DNA from: Rhodothermales bacterium
GTDB lineage: Bacteria; Bacteroidota; Rhodothermia; Rhodothermales; VXPQ01
Length of the DNA: 64,000 nucleotides
Assembly (NCBI GenBank): GCA_022825385.1
Contig: JAJDWX010000040.1
Coordinates: forward strand, 1 to 64,000
Reading direction: 5' to 3'
In this document: positions 9,177 through 17,899 of the stretch, in pieces
Layout: every line of letters begins with the position of its first letter
Position numbering within the stretch: the first letter of the stretch is position 1
Notes under the pieces: generated by a model
What the model saw: only the letters and a program-made list of their open reading frames with translations
Told to the model about the DNA's origin: nothing
Database searches by the model: none
Position numbers and translations under genes: made by a program

Positions 9177-11132
9177 TCAGGGCGCGTCCTCGTCGTTCGA
9201 GGCGGGGTCGCTTTCCTCCATGGAGGCTACGCCATGATCCAGAATGCGGCCTGCGATTTCTATAAAATCTTTCTCCGTAATGATCCCGATAAGACGCCCG
9301 TCCCGAAGCACCGGCAGCGAACCGATCTTGAGTTCGCGCATCTTCCGTATGGCCTCGATGGTCGGCGTATCCGCAGAAACCGTAACAAGGTCCCGGGTCA
9401 TGACGTCCTTCGCCGCCAGGTTCTGACCGCCCCCGCGCTGCTCCGCCATCAGGCGAAGCAAGTTCCGATGGCTCACAAGTCCCACCAGGCGGTGTTCGTT
9501 GTCTTCGACCAGCACATGCCGGATGTGCTTCCAGTCCATCAGGCACGCCACCAGTTCGACCAGTTCCTCCTCGTTGACCGTGACCAGGTCGGTGCTCATG
9601 TATTCCTCCACGCGGGCCCGGTCGAAGCGGCGCTCCGGTACGCCTTCCTGCGGCTCGGCGTCCGGCCAGGTATGCACCGGCGCGCCCTCTTTCTGCAAAT
9701 CGGCGGTGGCCGCCACCACGGCGCTCAGCCGCTCGGCGCGGGACGCCTTGGGGCGCATGGCAAGCAGCGAACGCAGTTGCCACTGCGACCCCGTACGGCG
9801 GGACCGCACCCGCTCCTCGACCACGTCGAGGTACCGGGAAATGTCTTCGGGGACGATGCCGGCGCCTCGCAAGCCTTCCCGGGCCAGGGGCAGCAGTTCG
9901 TCGCACAGCAATTCGGCCGCCGCCACGCGCCGCCCGTCGAACCAGCCGAACTGCGCGGCCAGGCCCAGGCGGGCCGCCGCCATGAAATTCCCCATGGCGT
10001 CGTCAAAATCCATAACGCGGCGAATGTCCGGACACGCCTGGGATAGCCCCATGGTCAGGCCGAACCAGAACGCGGCGTTCGCCATCTCGTCGATCACGGT
10101 CGGGCCGGACGGCAGAATGCGGTTTTCGATGCGCAGCGTGGGGTTTCCGTCCGTCACGCCGTAACAGGCCCGGTTCCAGCGGTATACGGTGCCATTGTAC
10201 AGCTGGAGCGCCTGCAGCTTCGGGGCGCGTCCGGCCTGGAGCGCCGCTTTCGGGTCCTCGATTTCGGCTTGCGAAAGGAGAATGCGGAAGCGGGAAATAT
10301 CTTCCTGAAAAATTTCGAGCACAGACCGGTCGAGCCATTTCGTGCCGAAATGCACGCGGGGACTCATCTCCCGGATGTACAGGTTCGAACTGCGCGTATC
10401 CACGGCCTGCTGGAACAGGGCAATGCGCGTTTCCTTCCAGAGGCGCTTGCCGAACAGGGTCGGGGAGTTGGCGGCGGCGGCCAGCACGGGGCCGGCGATG
10501 GCTTGCGCAATGTTGTACATCCCTGCGAATTCGTCGGGATGCACTTGCAAATGCGTCTGGAAACTGGTGTTGCAGCCTTCCAGCGTGATGCTGTCGTGCT
10601 TGACGTAAAGTTCGTCCGCGCCCCGGATCTGCAGTTCGGCGGGGCCGCCGCGGAGGCGGGCGATGGCCTCGTTGAGCGCATGATACCGAGGGGCCGGCAT
10701 CATATGCGTCAAGTCCAGGTCGGACAAGGTGATCGTGGGCAGAATGCCTGCGAGGACGACATGCGCCCCGACCTCCTCGACCGCCTTGCGTACGCCGCGT
10801 AGCGCCTCCTCGACGGAGCGCTCCATGCGGCGCAGGCAATCCCCCCGAAACACGACCGGGTCCAGGTTCAGTTCGAGATTGAACTTCATCAACTCCGAAA
10901 CGACCCGGCTTTCCCCCGCCGTCCGCTCCAGCACCTTTTCGGCGACCGGAGCCGGGCGCCACCGGTCGTCCACAAGGAACATCTCCTGCTCCACCCCGAT
11001 CCGGCGCACGCCCGACTCGAACCGGTTCTCTTCCAGTAAATATTCCAGCATACGGACGTCCTCGATGAGCCGATACGTAAACCGGCGCAAAGAGGCCTCG
11101 TCCATTTCGGGCGTCAGGTTCAGTTCTCCCAT
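9177..11132 (-). CDS. Glutamate-cysteine ligase-like (GCS2) protein fused to tandem CBS domains
   Basis: A 651-aa two-part protein. Residues to about 490 belong to the GCS2 carboxylate-amine ligase family: RIGVEQEMFLVDD, SELMKFNLELNLDP, NTSFQTHLQVHPDEF and LFQQAVDTRSSNLY are recognisable substrate- and ATP-site segments. The C-terminal 140 residues hold two CBS motifs (MSTDLVTVNEEELVELVACL and DVMTRDLVTVSADTPTIEAI), which usually bind adenine nucleotides and act as regulatory modules. A ligase regulated by nucleotide state is a reasonable inference, but the amino-acid substrates are unknown. The ATG at 11132 is preferred; an in-frame start at 11255 adds a basic, non-conserved leader. MscS follows 33 bp downstream. 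Confidence 0.88.
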   Translation of the reverse strand: MGELNLTPEMDEASLRRFTYRLIEDVRMLEYLLEENRFESGVRRIGVEQEMFLVDDRWRPAPVAEKVLERTAGESRVVSELMKFNLELNLDPVVFRGDCLRRMERSVEEALRGVRKAVEEVGAHVVLAGILPTITLSDLDLTHMMPAPRYHALNEAIARLRGGPAELQIRGADELYVKHDSITLEGCNTSFQTHLQVHPDEFAGMYNIAQAIAGPVLAAAANSPTLFGKRLWKETRIALFQQAVDTRSSNLYIREMSPRVHFGTKWLDRSVLEIFQEDISRFRILLSQAEIEDPKAALQAGRAPKLQALQLYNGTVYRWNRACYGVTDGNPTLRIENRILPSGPTVIDEMANAAFWFGLTMGLSQACPDIRRVMDFDDAMGNFMAAARLGLAAQFGWFDGRRVAAAELLCDELLPLAREGLRGAGIVPEDISRYLDVVEERVRSRRTGSQWQLRSLLAMRPKASRAERLSAVVAATADLQKEGAPVHTWPDAEPQEGVPERRFDRARVEEYMSTDLVTVNEEELVELVACLMDWKHIRHVLVEDNEHRLVGLVSHRNLLRLMAEQRGGGQNLAAKDVMTRDLVTVSADTPTIEAIRKMRELKIGSLPVLRDGRLIGIITEKDFIEIAGRILDHGVASMEESDPASNDEDAP

Positions 11133-11410
11133 CGAAAAGCGGGGGTTGGCTTCGAAACATGGCCGAGCGCGCCCCGCGGCGCAGGCTTTGCGCAGCCTGG
11201 TCGCGGCGTAAGCGCCTCGGAAACGCAGATTACGATGAAATTCGTTCACGTACATATGGTTTCTTGCCGCGGTTCGCCGGAAATGCGGGCGGATCTTGCG
11301 CGAACCGCCTCATGCGGCGCGCAGGGCGCGGGCGTCCAGAAACATGCGACCGATATTTCCGTTTTTTCACCATCCTTCGCCAAACCATTCCTTTTCCCCG
11401 GTACTGCTCG

Positions 11411-12685
11411 ATGCGCCGCCGCCGGGCTATCGCCGCCCCCTTGCTGACCGTTGCGCTCGCTGCTATCCCGATGGGTATGGCCGCAAGCGGATGCGCCCCG
11501 GCGGCGCCCCTCGCAATGGAAGACGTCGATCCCGGGACTGTGTCCTTCGCGCCGGACGCCATGGAGGAGGAAATGCGATCCCTGCGGGCGCAACAACTTT
11601 TCGTGCGCGGCATGACGCAGGCCCAAACGGGCGACGAGGGCGCCGCGCTCGACCTGTACGCCCAGGCGCTCCGGCTGGCCCCGGATACGCCCGCCATTCT
11701 GGCCGCCTTGGCCGAACGCTACGAGGCAAACGGAGACTACCAGGCGGCCCGCTACCACCTGACGAGGGCGCATGACCTGGCCCCGGAGAATATCTATTAC
11801 GCCCTGCAACTGGCCGGCGTCCAGGCGGAACTGGGCGAACGGGCGCAGGCCGCCTCGTTGTACGCCGCCATACTGGAAAAGGCGCCGGAGCGCCTCGACG
11901 CGCGCTACGATCTGGCCCGCCTCTACGCCATGGAGGGCGAGACGGCGAAAGCGGCAGCCGCGTACGAACGCATCCTGCAGGAAAACGCGGGCGACCGCGC
12001 CGCGCGGCGACGCCTCCTGAACCTCTACGAACAACTCGGCGACGGGCCGAACGCGGAACGCATCCTTGCGGACATGCTGAAAGACGACCCGCAAAATCCC
12101 GACCTGCGCCGTACGATGGCCGAAATTCGACTGAAACAGGGGCGCTACGAAGAAGCCTCGGACGCATTCCTGCGCATTCTGGAGCAAAATACGCAAGACG
12201 CGCAATGGTGGATTTACGCGGCCCGGACGCTGCAAGACGGCGGCGGCCTGGCGGCGGCGGGGGTGGTGGCGGAAAAAGGACTTGCCCTCTTCCCGAACGC
12301 GCTGGCGCTCCGCAAGATCGCCGGAGCCGCCGCGATGGCGGGCGCCCGCAACGCCGAAGCCGTTCGGCATTTCGAAGCGGCCGCGCGGATCGCTGCGGAG
12401 GACGCCTACGGAAACGAGGCGGAGCGCGGATCCCTTCGTTCGACGCTCGGCGCCCTGCATGCGCGCATGGGAGACGAACGGGCCGCAAGGCAGGCATACG
12501 AAGCCGCGCTAAGGCACCTGCGCGAGGCGGCGAAACAGCCGAATGCGTCTGCGGAGACGCTTGAGCGCCTTGGCGACGCGTACGAAGCGCTGGGGCGCGG
12601 CGAATCGGCCGCCGAAGCGTGGCGACGGGCGCTGGAAATCGATCCGAACCGCCCGGAAGCGCGTAGAAAACTGGACCGGAAATAA
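11411..12685 (+). CDS. TPR-repeat lipoprotein
   Basis: A 424-aa protein with a signal peptide and a probable lipobox around AASGCAPAAP. It is followed by at least seven tetratricopeptide repeats in which Ala/Leu/Tyr positions recur every 34 residues (for example EGAALDLYAQALRLAPDTPA and GESAAEAWRRALEIDPNRP). The ATG at 11411 is chosen because it places the signal peptide at the N-terminus. It is 11 bp upstream of the EnvC-like gene, an arrangement common in Bacteroidota, where a TPR lipoprotein precedes an EnvC/M23 factor. It is likely an outer-membrane scaffold for envelope or divisome proteins; a specific partner is inference. Confidence 0.9.
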   Translation: MRRRRAIAAPLLTVALAAIPMGMAASGCAPAAPLAMEDVDPGTVSFAPDAMEEEMRSLRAQQLFVRGMTQAQTGDEGAALDLYAQALRLAPDTPAILAALAERYEANGDYQAARYHLTRAHDLAPENIYYALQLAGVQAELGERAQAASLYAAILEKAPERLDARYDLARLYAMEGETAKAAAAYERILQENAGDRAARRRLLNLYEQLGDGPNAERILADMLKDDPQNPDLRRTMAEIRLKQGRYEEASDAFLRILEQNTQDAQWWIYAARTLQDGGGLAAAGVVAEKGLALFPNALALRKIAGAAAMAGARNAEAVRHFEAAARIAAEDAYGNEAERGSLRSTLGALHARMGDERAARQAYEAALRHLREAAKQPNASAETLERLGDAYEALGRGESAAEAWRRALEIDPNRPEARRKLDRK

Positions 12686-12696
12686 TCTCTGCCGCC

Positions 12697-13944
12697 ATGC
12701 GCCGCCTTGCTTTCCTTCTCCTTGTCTCCGCTGCCGCTTGCGCCGCGCAGCCCGCGTCGGGGCAGCAAACGGGTTCCCGGGAAGTCCTGATCGCGTCCGA
12801 GCCAGAGGAGGGCGCGGCGGACCGCGAGCGGCAAGCCACCCGGCAACGCCTCGCCGAACTGAAAGCGCAGATCGCCGAAGACAAGCAACGCCTGTCCGAA
12901 ACGACCGAAGCAGAACAGGCAACCCTCGAAACGCTGGAGCAACTGGACCGGCAAGTCGCGCTGCACCGGGAACTCGTGCGGAACTACGGACGGCGCATAG
13001 GCCAGATTAACCGCGAGATCGCCGCCGAGGAAACCACCATCGTGCATCTGGCCCACGAACAGGAACTGCTGAAAAGCCAATACCGACGCCGGGCCGTGCA
13101 CGCCTACAAACATGGACGCATGCACGACCTGGCCCTCCTCGCCTCTTCCAAATCGATCAATCAAATGCTGGTGCGGGCGCGCTACCTGCACCGGTTTACG
13201 CAGCAACGGCGCGACCGGCTCGAACAAATCGGCGACAAGCAACAAGAAGCGGAAGAGCGCAACGAACAACTAAGGCAAACCCAGGCCGAAAACGAGCGGC
13301 TGCTGGGCGAAGAACAAAGCGAACAGCAAAATCTGGAGCGGCTGCGCGCAAACCGGCGACGGGTTATCGCCGAACTGCAATCCGAACGCTCGACCATCGC
13401 AGAGGCGCTGGAGCAAAAACAAGCGGCGGCCAGAGAACTGGAAGAACATATCCGGGAGCTCATCGCCGCCGCGAACCGCAATCGCCTGCGCGCCGAGGCG
13501 GACCGGGTTACAGCCGAGGAGTACGCGTCGCTGTCCGGCTCCTTCCTGGAAAACGAGGGACGCCTTCCCTGGCCGGCGCAAGGCGTACTGCGCGAACCCT
13601 TCGGAGACAACGTAAACCCCGTCTACGGAACGACGACGCGCAATCCGGGCATTATCATCGAAACGCCGTCCGCCGCGGACGTGCGCGCCATCTTTGACGG
13701 GCGCATTATAGATATTTCGGTGCTCCCGGAATACGGGCGCTATGTCGTGATCGAGCATGGCGCGTACAAAAGCGTGTATTCCAATTTTTCGAACACCTTC
13801 ATCGCGGAGGGCGACCCCGTGGAAATCGGGCAAATCATCGGGCGGGCCGGTACGCCGGACGAACCCAAGGGCACGGCGCTCTTTTTCGCGCTCTTTCGGG
13901 AAGGCGTTCCGATCGATCCCGCGCCCTGGCTCGCCGCGCGCTGA
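12697..13944 (+). CDS. EnvC-like murein hydrolase activator with degenerate M23 domain
   Basis: A 415-aa secreted protein: signal peptide (about residues 1-23), a long coiled coil from about 42 to 270 very rich in Glu, Gln and Arg, and a C-terminal LytM-fold domain (about 295-415). The zinc ligands of active M23 peptidases are absent: the HxGxD site reads NPGIIIE and the final HxH region reads ALFFALF. This matches EnvC/NlpD-type proteins, which lack activity and instead activate amidases at the septum. The gene starts 11 bp after the TPR lipoprotein and is likely cotranscribed with it. Amidase activation is inferred from family knowledge. Confidence 0.9.
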   Translation: MRRLAFLLLVSAAACAAQPASGQQTGSREVLIASEPEEGAADRERQATRQRLAELKAQIAEDKQRLSETTEAEQATLETLEQLDRQVALHRELVRNYGRRIGQINREIAAEETTIVHLAHEQELLKSQYRRRAVHAYKHGRMHDLALLASSKSINQMLVRARYLHRFTQQRRDRLEQIGDKQQEAEERNEQLRQTQAENERLLGEEQSEQQNLERLRANRRRVIAELQSERSTIAEALEQKQAAARELEEHIRELIAAANRNRLRAEADRVTAEEYASLSGSFLENEGRLPWPAQGVLREPFGDNVNPVYGTTTRNPGIIIETPSAADVRAIFDGRIIDISVLPEYGRYVVIEHGAYKSVYSNFSNTFIAEGDPVEIGQIIGRAGTPDEPKGTALFFALFREGVPIDPAPWLAAR

Positions 13945-14077
13945 GGCGCGCCGGGCGGGCGAGACGGAAGCGGGGCGGCGGGCGCCATGCGAATACCGTG
14001 CAAACGGCGAACCTTTTCGCCCCGATATTCATTTATACTGCCCCTTTTTTCTTTCAACCGAATACCCTGTATCTGCC

Positions 14078-15490
14078 GTGAAATACGATGTCGTAATCAT
14101 CGGATCGGGACCGGGCGGCTATGAAACCGCCATCCGCGGATCCCAACTCGGGCTCAAGGTAGCCATCGTCGAAAAAGACAAACTGGGCGGCGTGTGCCTG
14201 AACGTAGGCTGCATTCCCACGAAAGCCCTGCTCAAAAGCGCGGAAATCATGGAAGAGGCGCGCCATCTGTCCCGGTACGGACTGCGCCTGGACGGCGAAA
14301 TTACGCCGGATTTCGCCAAAATCGTGGCGCGAAGCCGGGGCGTGGCCGACAAGATGAACAAGGGCGTCGGCTTTCTGATGAAAAAGAACAAGATCGACGT
14401 GCTCTACGGACGGGCGCGGCTCGCCGGACGCGGCAAACTGTCCATCGAGCCTTCCGTCAACATGGACGGGGAGCGCGTCGGACAGGAAGGAACCGTCGAG
14501 GCAGACCATATCATTATCGCTACGGGCGCCCGGGCGCGAGAAATCCCCCCGCTTCCCGTCGATGGCGAAAAAGTCGTTACGTACCGGGAGGCCATGCTGC
14601 AAAAGACGCCCCCGAAACGGCTGGTGGTCTGCGGCGCGGGGGCCATCGGCGTGGAATTCGCCTATTTTTACAATCAGATGGGGACGGAGGTGACCATCGT
14701 CGAACTGCTGGACCGCCTGGTGCCTGTGGAAGACGTCGAAATTTCCAAAGGGCTCCAGCGGGCCTTTGGCAAGCAGGGCATCCGATGCCTGGTCTCCACG
14801 GAAGTGCAAGGCGTGGACGCGAGCGGCTCCTCGGTCTCCGTTACGGTCAAAACCGGCAAGGGAACCGAAACGATCGCGTGCGACCAGGTGCTTTCCGCCG
14901 TAGGGGTGCGGGGCAACATAGAGGACCTGGGGCTGGAGGCGCTGGGCGTAAAGACCGAACCGGGACGCATTGTCGCAGACGAGTACTACCGGACCAATGT
15001 GCCGGGAATATATGCGATCGGCGACGTGGCCGGGCCGCCCTGGCTGGCGCACAAGGCCAGCCACGAAGGCGTCCTGTGCGTGGAGCGGATTGCGGGAGAG
15101 GCCGTCCATCCGCTTGATTACAACAACGTTCCGGGATGCACCTACTGCCAGCCGCAGGTCGCCTCGGTAGGCTACACCGAGGAAAAAGCGAAGGAGGCGG
15201 GCTACGAGACGCTGGTGGGCAAGTTTCCCTTTGCGGCGTCGGGCAAGGCCGCCGCGCTGGGGGATACGGAAGGCTTCGTAAAAGTCGTCTACGACGCCAA
15301 ATACGGAGAATGGCTCGGATGCCATATCATAGGACGCGAGGCTACCGAACTGATTGCGGAAGCCGTTACGGCGCGGGCCCTCGAAACGACGGCGCACGAA
15401 GTCGCCGAGGCCATGCACCCGCATCCCACGCTTTCCGAAGCGCTCATGGAAGCCACCCGCGACGCCCTGGGCAGGGCGATCAATATATAA
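14078..15490 (+). CDS. lpdA: Dihydrolipoyl dehydrogenase (E3)
   Basis: The FAD flavoenzyme that reoxidises dihydrolipoamide in the pyruvate, 2-oxoglutarate and glycine cleavage complexes. The 470-aa product has the FAD dinucleotide motif GSGPGG (residues 9-14), the redox disulfide Cys40/Cys45 in GGVCLNVGCIPTK, the NAD site GAGAIGVEFAY, and the C-terminal His-Glu pair in HPHPTLSEA. Translation most likely begins at GTG 14078, which places KYDVVIIG at the N-terminus; the frame is open further upstream but only through sequence overlapping the EnvC-like gene. No E1/E2 genes are adjacent. Confidence 0.95.
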   Translation: MKYDVVIIGSGPGGYETAIRGSQLGLKVAIVEKDKLGGVCLNVGCIPTKALLKSAEIMEEARHLSRYGLRLDGEITPDFAKIVARSRGVADKMNKGVGFLMKKNKIDVLYGRARLAGRGKLSIEPSVNMDGERVGQEGTVEADHIIIATGARAREIPPLPVDGEKVVTYREAMLQKTPPKRLVVCGAGAIGVEFAYFYNQMGTEVTIVELLDRLVPVEDVEISKGLQRAFGKQGIRCLVSTEVQGVDASGSSVSVTVKTGKGTETIACDQVLSAVGVRGNIEDLGLEALGVKTEPGRIVADEYYRTNVPGIYAIGDVAGPPWLAHKASHEGVLCVERIAGEAVHPLDYNNVPGCTYCQPQVASVGYTEEKAKEAGYETLVGKFPFAASGKAAALGDTEGFVKVVYDAKYGEWLGCHIIGREATELIAEAVTARALETTAHEVAEAMHPHPTLSEALMEATRDALGRAINI

Positions 15491-15547
15491 AAGCGGTGCG
15501 GGCGTTCCGCTTGCGCAGCGTGGATTCGGGCGGCGCGGCGCAGTCCG

Positions 15548-17830
15548 TCACTTGACGAGCAGCATGGTCCTGACCGCGATCTCCTCTTCGGTTCGGAGCA
15601 CATAGAGATACGTGCCGCTGGCCAACTCCGACGCGTCGAACGGGATGCGGTAGCGGGCCGCCGGACGCACGCCGTCCACAAGCGTTTGCACCTTTTGCCC
15701 CAGCAGGTCGTAAACCGAAAGCGTGGCGCGTTGCGCCTTGTTCAACGTAAACGAAATGGTGGTGGACGGATTAAACGGGTTCGGGTAGTTCTGCTCCAGC
15801 GCGAAGGCGGTGGGCGTCTCCTGCCCTTTCTCCTCGGCGGATATGATGATCGTGGCGTCGGCCACCGTGACGGTAACGACCGGCCCCACGGGAACGCCCG
15901 GATACCCCGCTACGGCATGCGTAATCGTAACCGTATCGTCTTCCAGGTTCGCATCGTCCACGGGCGTCACCGTGACGGTTTGCGGTGCCTGCCAGTTCGA
16001 AGGGTCGAACGCAAGCGCACCGGACACCATCGCCGATTCCTTGTTGCTTGAAGACGGCGTTACGGTAACCGCGCCCCCTGGATCCGTGCGCAGCGCAAGC
16101 ATGTAGCTGCCGGGTTCGCCGCCTTCCTGAAGAGACAGCGTATACGTACTCGCCTCTACGTCCGGCGTCGCCTGCATGTCGGCGTCATCCACGGAGACGC
16201 ACTCGCTATAGAGCGTCAAGTCGGGCACTTTCGCATTCGTGATCTTGCAGTAGTAACACAGCGGCGGGTCGGACAAGGACGCCACGAACGTATCCGAAGT
16301 AGCGCCCGGAACCGCCTCGTCGTTCACGGACCCTTCGCGGTACCACTGATACTTGTTCGCCGTGCCGCCCACCTCGACCGAAAACGTGGCATGGAACGCC
16401 GAGCGCGCTACACGGGTGGGTACGCGACGCTGAGGCGCATATTCATAGTATCTTACGCCCGCAGGCAGTTCCCGGTCCTCGAAATCCTCGAACGTGAGCC
16501 GGTTAAGCCCAACGCTAACATGGTAGAGTTTGCGCAGGCCGGACAGGTCAGGCAGCACATGGAGGTAATTAAAGTGAATGCCAAGATGTGATAGCGTCTT
16601 TGCATTGGCGATATTGTCGGGTAGCGCGCCTTCCAGATCGTTGTGCGCAAGCCATAGCATTTCAAGCTTTTGCAAATCGAATAATTCAGAAGGGATCGTG
16701 CCGTACAATCGCGTCCCGCTCAGATTGAGCGTCCGCAATTTATCAAGATTCATGATCCACGCCGGAAAGTCGTAGGGATCAAGCGGATTGAGGTACAAAG
16801 CCAGATACGCGAGGTTCGCAAGGTTACCGATCGACGGCGGTATGGAACCCGTTAACGCATTGCCTCCTAACATAATATAGCGCAAACCAGAAAGTTGTCC
16901 CAACCATGCCGGGATGGTCCCTGTCAAGGCGTTATGACCAAGATTAAGGCGTTCCAACTTGGCGAGGTTGCCTAACTCCGGGGGGATAGGCCCTGTCAGT
17001 CTATTCCCACTAAAATTCAGGTATTTCAGTTTGGTGAGGCGCTCCAGCCAGCGGGGGATTGAACCCGTCAAATTGTTAAAATTAAGATCCAGGTTTTCCA
17101 GCTCGGAGAGGTTGCCTAACTCCGGGGGGATAGGCCCTGTCAAACGATTTGTAGCAAGATTGAGGGACTCCAACTTTGCAAGGCGTCCCAGCGAAGCAGG
17201 AATTGAGCCCGTCAAGTCGTTATCGCTAATATTCAAGATCTCCAGTTGGGCAAGATTTCCTAATTCCGAAGGTATAAACCCTGTCAGACTATTGTAAGAA
17301 AGCCATATCTCGTTCAAGTTTCCAAGTTCCCCAAGCGAGGCGGAGATCGTACCCGTAAGGTTATTATCAATCAGCTGAAGCCGCACAACTCTTCCTTCTT
17401 CGTTGAGCGTAACGCCATGCCAGTCCATGACAGGGTCTTTGAGCCACCCTGTGGGGTCTTTCCAGTCCTCGCCGCCCGCCGCATGATAAAAATCCACCAG
17501 GGCCAGCGAGTCCGCTTCATCCGCCGCAACAGCGGCGCCTGTCATCTTCTCCGACGCTTCGAGCCAGCCCCTGTGGTCCATCCAGTCTTCTTCGCCCATC
17601 CCATGATAAAAATCTACCAAGTCCAATGAGTCTTGCGCATTTGCATACTGCTCCATGCGAAGGCGCATGAAGTCCGGTTCATCGCCAAAGACATCCGCCG
17701 ATTGCCCCAGCGCAGGATATGTCCCAAAGCCCAGAAGCGAAGCCATAAGCACTCCCGCAAAACCCAAAAGCGCCCGGCGTAAAGGCTCGTGCGCATACAA
17801 ACGAGTACTCGGCGAATAAGCGATACGCAT
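15548..17830 (-). CDS. Secreted plant-type LRR protein with T9SS sorting domain (paralogue 1)
   Basis: A 760-aa surface protein. Order: signal peptide (1 to about 43, ending YPALGQS); two cap-like motifs DSLDLVDFYHGMGEEDW and DSLALVDFYHAAGGEDW; about a dozen plant-subtype leucine-rich repeats from about 138 to 430 (LxxNxLTGxIPxELGNLxxLExLxL); an Ig-like domain with paired Cys (PPLCYYCKITNAK) near 510-525; a beta-domain with VTVTPVDDANLEDDTVTITH; and a T9SS type A sorting domain over the last 92 residues (FALEQNYPNPFNPSTT...). LRRs suggest binding of proteins or glycans; the ligand is unknown. It is a tandem paralogue of the next gene (17900-20128) with near-identical ends and a divergent LRR core. 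Confidence 0.92.
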   Translation of the reverse strand: MRIAYSPSTRLYAHEPLRRALLGFAGVLMASLLGFGTYPALGQSADVFGDEPDFMRLRMEQYANAQDSLDLVDFYHGMGEEDWMDHRGWLEASEKMTGAAVAADEADSLALVDFYHAAGGEDWKDPTGWLKDPVMDWHGVTLNEEGRVVRLQLIDNNLTGTISASLGELGNLNEIWLSYNSLTGFIPSELGNLAQLEILNISDNDLTGSIPASLGRLAKLESLNLATNRLTGPIPPELGNLSELENLDLNFNNLTGSIPRWLERLTKLKYLNFSGNRLTGPIPPELGNLAKLERLNLGHNALTGTIPAWLGQLSGLRYIMLGGNALTGSIPPSIGNLANLAYLALYLNPLDPYDFPAWIMNLDKLRTLNLSGTRLYGTIPSELFDLQKLEMLWLAHNDLEGALPDNIANAKTLSHLGIHFNYLHVLPDLSGLRKLYHVSVGLNRLTFEDFEDRELPAGVRYYEYAPQRRVPTRVARSAFHATFSVEVGGTANKYQWYREGSVNDEAVPGATSDTFVASLSDPPLCYYCKITNAKVPDLTLYSECVSVDDADMQATPDVEASTYTLSLQEGGEPGSYMLALRTDPGGAVTVTPSSSNKESAMVSGALAFDPSNWQAPQTVTVTPVDDANLEDDTVTITHAVAGYPGVPVGPVVTVTVADATIIISAEEKGQETPTAFALEQNYPNPFNPSTTISFTLNKAQRATLSVYDLLGQKVQTLVDGVRPAARYRIPFDASELASGTYLYVLRTEEEIAVRTMLLVK

Positions 17831-17899
17831 ATGCGACGACGTAAGCGAATGAGAGGCTCTACTATGATATAGCGGATTCGGGCGGCGCGGATGAGTCCG

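Noticed and set aside
7791..10046. 751-codon plus-strand frame
   Set aside because: Antisense shadow of the MscS and GCS2/CBS genes; no recognisable protein features.
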